NCBI GenBank assembly: GCA_016713875.1
Contig: JADJOI010000003.1
Coordinates: forward strand, 3,782,001 to 3,846,000
Source: Flavobacteriales bacterium
GTDB taxonomy: Bacteria; Bacteroidota; Bacteroidia; Flavobacteriales_F; PHOS-HE28
Length of the DNA: 64,000 nt
Direction: 5' to 3'
A program made the position numbers and the translations under genes. A model generated the notes under the pieces. That model did no database searches. It saw only the letters and a list, made by a program, of their open reading frames with translations, and was not told the origin of the DNA. This document shows positions 59,672 to 64,000 of this stretch, one piece after another (within the stretch, counting starts at the first letter, position 1; the number at the start of each line of letters is the position of its first letter).

Positions 59672-62600
59672 TCATCGGCGGAGGTCCACGTAGTTCTGCA
59701 TCGGTGCGCCGTCCGGGGTCAGCGTCAGCACCACGAAGTAGGTGCCGTTGGGCAGGGGTTCTCCCTGCTGGTTCTCGCCGCTCCAGTCATTGGTGTAGCG
59801 CACGCGGTCGTATACCACGTTGCCCCAGCGGTTGTAGATGATGATGCGGTTGTCGGGATAGGCATCGAGACCCTGCACCACGTAGCTGTCGTTGCTGCCA
59901 TCCCCGTTCGGGGTGTAGCCCGTCGGCATCACCACGTCCATGGGCTGGTCGAGGGTGAAAGACAGGGTGATGGAGCAGCCGTTCGCATCGGTGATCGTCA
60001 CCGTGTACGTGCCAGCGGCCAGACCGTTCACCGATGCTCCATCCGCGCCGGTGTTCCATGCGAAGCTGTAGGGTGCGGTGCCACCGTCCGGGGTCACGGT
60101 GATGCTGCCGTCGTTGCTGCCATGGCCGCTGAGGTTGTAGCCGTTGGAGTAGGTCACCACCAGGCTGTCCACGGTCAGTGTGGCGCCATCGTTCACGGTG
60201 AACGCACTGTTCCAGGTGCATCCGGCGGCATCGCTCACCGTCACGGTGTAGGTGCCAGCGGCAAGCCCGTTGAGGTCTTCGGAAACGGCGCCCGTGTTCC
60301 ACTGGAAGGTGTAGGGCATGGTCCCGTTCGTGATGGTGAGGTCAATGGCCCCTGTGGCTCCCGCCAGGCAGCTGGCATCGTTCACCATCGCTTCCGCAGA
60401 GAGCGCAGGTCCACCCTCCACCTGCACGGACAGTGCGGCGGTGCAGCCGTTGAGGTCGGTGATGGTCACCGCGTAGGTGCCTGCGCTGACATTGCTGAGG
60501 TCCTCGCTCATCGCGCCATGCGCCCAATCGAAGGTGTAGGGCGCACCGCCGCCCAGGACGGTGAGGTCCACGGCACCATTGGCCTGGCCGCATCCGGCGG
60601 CCGTGGCGGTGTAGGTGGCGTCGATGGCGGTGGCGGCGATGAGGTCCGTACAGCCCTGGGCCTGGCATCCGTTCGCATCGGTCACTGTGAGGCAGTAGGT
60701 GCCCGCACCGAGCGCGGCGATGCTGTCAGCGGTGCTGCTGAAGCTGCCGGGACCCGTCCAGAGGTACGTGTAGCCGCCTGCACCACCGCTGGCCAGCGCC
60801 GTGAGCAGGCCGTCGTTGACGCCGGCACAGCTCGTGTTGCTGCCGCTGGGGTAGCTGAAGGCGATGGGCATCGGCACCACCGGGGTCGGTGCGGTAAGGG
60901 TCACGTCCTGCACGCTGACACAGCCGTTCATGTCGGTCACCGTGAGGGTATAGAGGCCGGCCGCGAGGCCGCTCAGCGTGTCCGAGGTGCTGGTGAATCC
61001 GTTCGGGCCGGACCAGGTGAGCTGTTCGCCGCCGTTGCCGCCCAGCACGGCGACGCCCACCGTCGCATCGCTCGATCCGTCACAGCTCGTGTTGAAGCCG
61101 TTGTAGGTGGCGATGTCCAGCACGGCGGTCAGCGCACTGTCAGGTTCGGTGAGGGTGATGGTGAGCAGGGTGGCGCACTGGTTGGCATCGGTGATCACCA
61201 CTTCATAGTCGCCGGCGATCACCCCGTTCAGGTCCTCCGTGGCGTAGCTGGTGCTGTCGGGCCCGCGCCAGTCGAAGCTGTACGGCCCGTTGCCTCCATT
61301 GACCGTGAGGTCGATGCTGCCGTCGCTACCGCCCAGGCAGCTGATGTTCGTTCCGCTCGGGAAGGCTTGTGCCGTGAGGTTTCCTGCGATCGGCAGGGCG
61401 GGTTCGGTCAAAGTGAAGCTCGTATCGCGCTGGCATCCGTTGCCATCGGTGACAGTGAGCGTGTAGGTGCCTGCCACGAGCGCGGTGAGGGTGTCGGCGC
61501 CGTTCGCGGTGAAACCGTTCGGACCGCTCCACAGGAGATCCAACGTGCCGGCCCCACCGGTGGCGAACACCGCGATCACGCCGGTGCTGTCACCGGCGCA
61601 GGCGATGTTGGTGCCTCCGGTCTGGCTCACATAGGTGCTGAGGTCGATCGGTGCGCTCGCCGACATGGTCGTGGTCCAGCTTCCGCTGCAGGAACCGGCG
61701 TCGAGCACCGTCACTGCGTAGGTGCCGCCCGCGAGGCTCGAGAGATCCTCGCTGGTGGACGTGAAGCCGTTGGGACCGCTCCAGGCGAAGGTGTAGGGCA
61801 GCACACCGCCGGAGACCTCCAGGTCGATGCTGCCGTCGCTGCCGCCATCGCACACGGTGCCGCTGTTGGTCAGCGAGGCCTGCAAGGGCAGAGGTGCGGT
61901 GAGCAGCGCCTGCTGCACGCTCATGCAACCGTTGTCATCCACGATGGTCAGCGTGTAGGTGCCCGCGGCCAGGCCGCTGAGGTCCTCGGTGACGGCGGCG
62001 AAACCACCGGGTCCGTTCCAGTCGAACTGGTACGGGGCCAGGCCACCGCTCACGGTGAGGTCGATGGTGCCGTCCTCGGCGCCGCAGCTCACCTGGAAGC
62101 CGTTGCCGGCATCGCTCAGCACCAGGTCGCCGTCAAAGGCCGGCGGGGCGCTCAGCGCAATGCTCTGCGTGGCGGAGCATCCGGTGGCGTCGCTGACGAC
62201 CACCGTGTAGGTGCCGGCGCCAAGGCCGCTGATGGTCGCCGTGGTGGCGGAGAAGCCGTTCGGACCCGTCCAGGCATACTGCAGCGCACCGCTTCCGCCG
62301 ATGGCGCTCGCGGTGATGCTTCCGGCCTCGCTGCCGAAGCACGGCAGGGTGAAGCCCCCGCCGAACACAGCGGCCTGCAGGTCCACGGTGATGGGGGCCG
62401 GTGCGGTAAGCGTCGCATCGATCGTGGTGGTGCAGCCGTTCATGTCGGTGATGGTGGCCGCGTAGGTGCCCGCAGCAAGGCCGCTCGGGTCCTCATCGTT
62501 GCTCATGTAACCGTTCGGGCCGCTCCAGACCACGGAGTAGGGCGCGGTACCGCCCTGCGGGGCGAGGTCGATCCATCCGTCGGTGGCGCCATCGCAGCTC

Positions 62601-64000
62601 ACACCGGTGCCGCCGCCGAGCACGCTCGTGGTCAGGGCCCCACCCACAGGCGCTGGTGCGGTGAGCGTGATGCTCTGTTGCGTGGTGCAGCCCACGAGAT
62701 CGGTCACGTTGATCGTGTAGGTGCCGGCCAGCAGGCCCGTGGGGTCCTGCACGTTGGCGGTGAAGCCATTGGGGCCGCTCCAGCTGACACCATAGGGGGC
62801 GAGACCGCCAACGATGGTGGCGTCCACCGATCCCGTGGTCGCGCCGTCGCAGCTGGTGTTGGCACCACCCGGCCACACGCTGGCCAGCAGCCCCACGTTC
62901 AGGGGCGCCGGTGCCACGAGCGAGTACTGCTCAAGGTGGCTGCACCCGTTGGCGTCCGTGATGATCACGAAGTAGTTGCCCGCGGGCACACCGGTGATGT
63001 CCTGATCGATGCTGGTGTAGCCGTTCGGGCCTGTCCAGCTGTACTGGTAGCCGGGGGTTCCACCCGTCACGTCGATGTCCAGGGCTCCGTTGGAAGCACC
63101 GGCGCAGCTCACCTGATACCCGCCGGGATATCCGCTCATCAGCGAGCTCACCATGAACATGCCGGGTTCCTGCACGTTCACCGGGTGCACCAGCGCGCAG
63201 CCGTTCGCATCGGTGATGGTGGCCACGTACACGCCGGCAGGCACATTGGCGATGTCCTCGCTCGTTGCGCTGAAGCCGTTGGGACCGCTCCAGTTGAAGG
63301 CCATCGGTGCGGTACCTCCGGCGGTGGAGAGGTCGATGGCACCGTCGGCGTTGCCCTGGCACAGGGCATCCTGTACCAGTTGGGTGGCCGTGATGGCCGC
63401 GGGAGCGTCGAGCAGGAAGCTTGTGCTGGCGGTGCAGCCGTTGGCGTCCATGACGTTCACCACATAGCTGCCGGCAGCAAGGCTCGAGGGGTCCTCCGTG
63501 GTGCTGACGTACGCGTTGGGGCCGGTCCATTGGACGGTGCTGCCGCCCGCGCCGCCGCTGATGTGCAGGTCGATGCTGCCATCGGAACCACCTGCGCAGG
63601 AGATGGCCGTGCCACCCACCGTGGTGCTGAGGTCCCCGGTGAGCACCAGGGCGTCCGGCTCGGTGAGCGTCGTGCTCGCGTTCACCACACACCCATTGGC
63701 ATCCGTGATCGTCGCGGTGTAGGTGCCTGCGATCAGATTGAACTGGTCGGCACCCGTGGCCGTGATACCGTTGGGTCCGGTCCAGGTGACGCTGAACGGA
63801 GCGTTGCCGCCTACGAGGCTGAGGTCGATCGAGCCGGTCGCGGCACCATGGCAGGAGATGGCATCACCGCTGGCGGTCTGGCTGAGCGTGATGGAGGAGG
63901 CGATCGGGTCGGGCTCTTCGAGCACGATCGTCGCCGCCGCGGTGCAGCCGTTCGCATCCGTGACCAGGAGGTCGTAGGTGCCGGCGGCCAGGCCGGAGAG
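59672..64000 (-). CDS. SprB-like gliding adhesin, 5' end outside window
   Basis: The frame is open from the right window edge to the stop at 59672, at least 1,442 codons. It consists of SprB-type repeats of about 75-85 residues; sixteen complete ones and part of another lie in the window. Each has a similar outline: SCxGxxDGSIDLxVxGGxxPYxFxW, GPNGF, EDLSGLAAGTYTVTVTDANGC, LTxP. The final 90 residues are the gliding-motility C-terminal (type B, CHU_C) sorting domain: MPTGYTPNGDGSNDSYV, IIIYNRWGNVVYDR, PNGTYFVVLTL. It should be exported by T9SS and move along the cell surface as an adhesin. One repeat Cys pair is likely a disulfide. The ATG at 63925 is internal, not the start. Confidence 0.93.
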   Translation of the reverse strand, partial: LSGLAAGTYDLLVTDANGCTAAATIVLEEPDPIASSITLSQTASGDAISCHGAATGSIDLSLVGGNAPFSVTWTGPNGITATGADQFNLIAGTYTATITDANGCVVNASTTLTEPDALVLTGDLSTTVGGTAISCAGGSDGSIDLHISGGAGGSTVQWTGPNAYVSTTEDPSSLAAGSYVVNVMDANGCTASTSFLLDAPAAITATQLVQDALCQGNADGAIDLSTAGGTAPMAFNWSGPNGFSATSEDIANVPAGVYVATITDANGCALVHPVNVQEPGMFMVSSLMSGYPGGYQVSCAGASNGALDIDVTGGTPGYQYSWTGPNGYTSIDQDITGVPAGNYFVIITDANGCSHLEQYSLVAPAPLNVGLLASVWPGGANTSCDGATTGSVDATIVGGLAPYGVSWSGPNGFTANVQDPTGLLAGTYTINVTDLVGCTTQQSITLTAPAPVGGALTTSVLGGGTGVSCDGATDGWIDLAPQGGTAPYSVVWSGPNGYMSNDEDPSGLAAGTYAATITDMNGCTTTIDATLTAPAPITVDLQAAVFGGGFTLPCFGSEAGSITASAIGGSGALQYAWTGPNGFSATTATISGLGAGTYTVVVSDATGCSATQSIALSAPPAFDGDLVLSDAGNGFQVSCGAEDGTIDLTVSGGLAPYQFDWNGPGGFAAVTEDLSGLAAGTYTLTIVDDNGCMSVQQALLTAPLPLQASLTNSGTVCDGGSDGSIDLEVSGGVLPYTFAWSGPNGFTSTSEDLSSLAGGTYAVTVLDAGSCSGSWTTTMSASAPIDLSTYVSQTGGTNIACAGDSTGVIAVFATGGAGTLDLLWSGPNGFTANGADTLTALVAGTYTLTVTDGNGCQRDTSFTLTEPALPIAGNLTAQAFPSGTNISCLGGSDGSIDLTVNGGNGPYSFDWRGPDSTSYATEDLNGVIAGDYEVVITDANQCATLLTITLTEPDSALTAVLDIATYNGFNTSCDGSSDATVGVAVLGGNGGEQLTWSGPNGFTSTSDTLSGLAAGLYTLTVTDMNGCVSVQDVTLTAPTPVVPMPIAFSYPSGSNTSCAGVNDGLLTALASGGAGGYTYLWTGPGSFSSTADSIAALGAGTYCLTVTDANGCQAQGCTDLIAATAIDATYTATAAGCGQANGAVDLTVLGGGAPYTFDWAHGAMSEDLSNVSAGTYAVTITDLNGCTAALSVQVEGGPALSAEAMVNDASCLAGATGAIDLTITNGTMPYTFQWNTGAVSEDLNGLAAGTYTVTVSDAAGCTWNSAFTVNDGATLTVDSLVVTYSNGYNLSGHGSNDGSITVTPDGGTAPYSFAWNTGADGASVNGLAAGTYTVTITDANGCSITLSFTLDQPMDVVMPTGYTPNGDGSNDSYVVQGLDAYPDNRIIIYNRWGNVVYDRVRYTNDWSGENQQGEPLPNGTYFVVLTLTPDGAPMQNYVDLRR

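Noticed and set aside
59672..64000. Regular repeats that might be read as a CRISPR or satellite array
   Set aside because: The period is about 230-250 bp, the reading frame is open throughout and the translation gives SprB repeats.

Overview
The window comes from a high-GC member of the Bacteroidota, most likely order Flavobacteriales. The evidence is a SprB-type adhesin with a gliding-motility (type B) C-terminal domain beside PorP/SprF-like and PorE-like genes, several secreted proteins with type IX secretion (T9SS) sorting tails, DUF6089 and DUF4290 proteins, a MurA with Asp at the usual catalytic Cys position, and promoters of the Bacteroidota type (TTGn, 18 bp, TAnnTTTG). Shine-Dalgarno sequences are mostly absent. 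Both window ends cut through genes.

Left part (1-26,000) is mixed housekeeping and envelope genes: the start of a DUF6089 outer-membrane protein, a SpoU/TrmH methyltransferase divergent from mutS, tRNA-Gly with its own promoter and terminator, a GluQ-like tRNA-synthetase paralogue with a degenerate HIGH motif, a fatty-acid desaturase, grpE-dnaJ, a thioredoxin-like protein, DUF4290-murA, a PcrA-type helicase, carA-eno, an acyltransferase, and several secreted or outer-membrane proteins.

Middle part (26,025-43,825, minus strand) is one long str-S10-spc-alpha ribosomal operon running rpsL, rpsG, fusA, rpsJ, rplC through rpoA and rplQ, with map and infA inside and no tuf. It starts at a clear promoter near 43,900 and ends at a 22-bp perfect hairpin. 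Its most striking feature is that rplC and rplD are one in-frame ORF: a nearly complete L3 runs straight into an L4 that lacks about its first 60-70 residues. Three of the gaps in the operon hold related palindromes. rpmJ (38 codons) is present and encodes a zinc-ligand-poor L36.

Right part (44,100-64,000) holds a Fic-fold protein whose catalytic His is Arg, a secreted M1 aminopeptidase, a conserved gene broken by a one-base frameshift, a 1,282-residue secreted PKD protein that shares its C-terminal module with the protein at 22,346-24,517, a PD-(D/E)XK-like protein, a membrane adenylate cyclase of 7TMR-DISM type, a J-domain/KTSC fusion, and the operon sprB-like, porP/sprF-like, porE-like. 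The last group fits cell-surface adhesion or gliding linked to T9SS.

No rRNA, CRISPR array, insertion sequence or prophage was seen. The very long ORFs opposite the real genes are GC-driven shadows.
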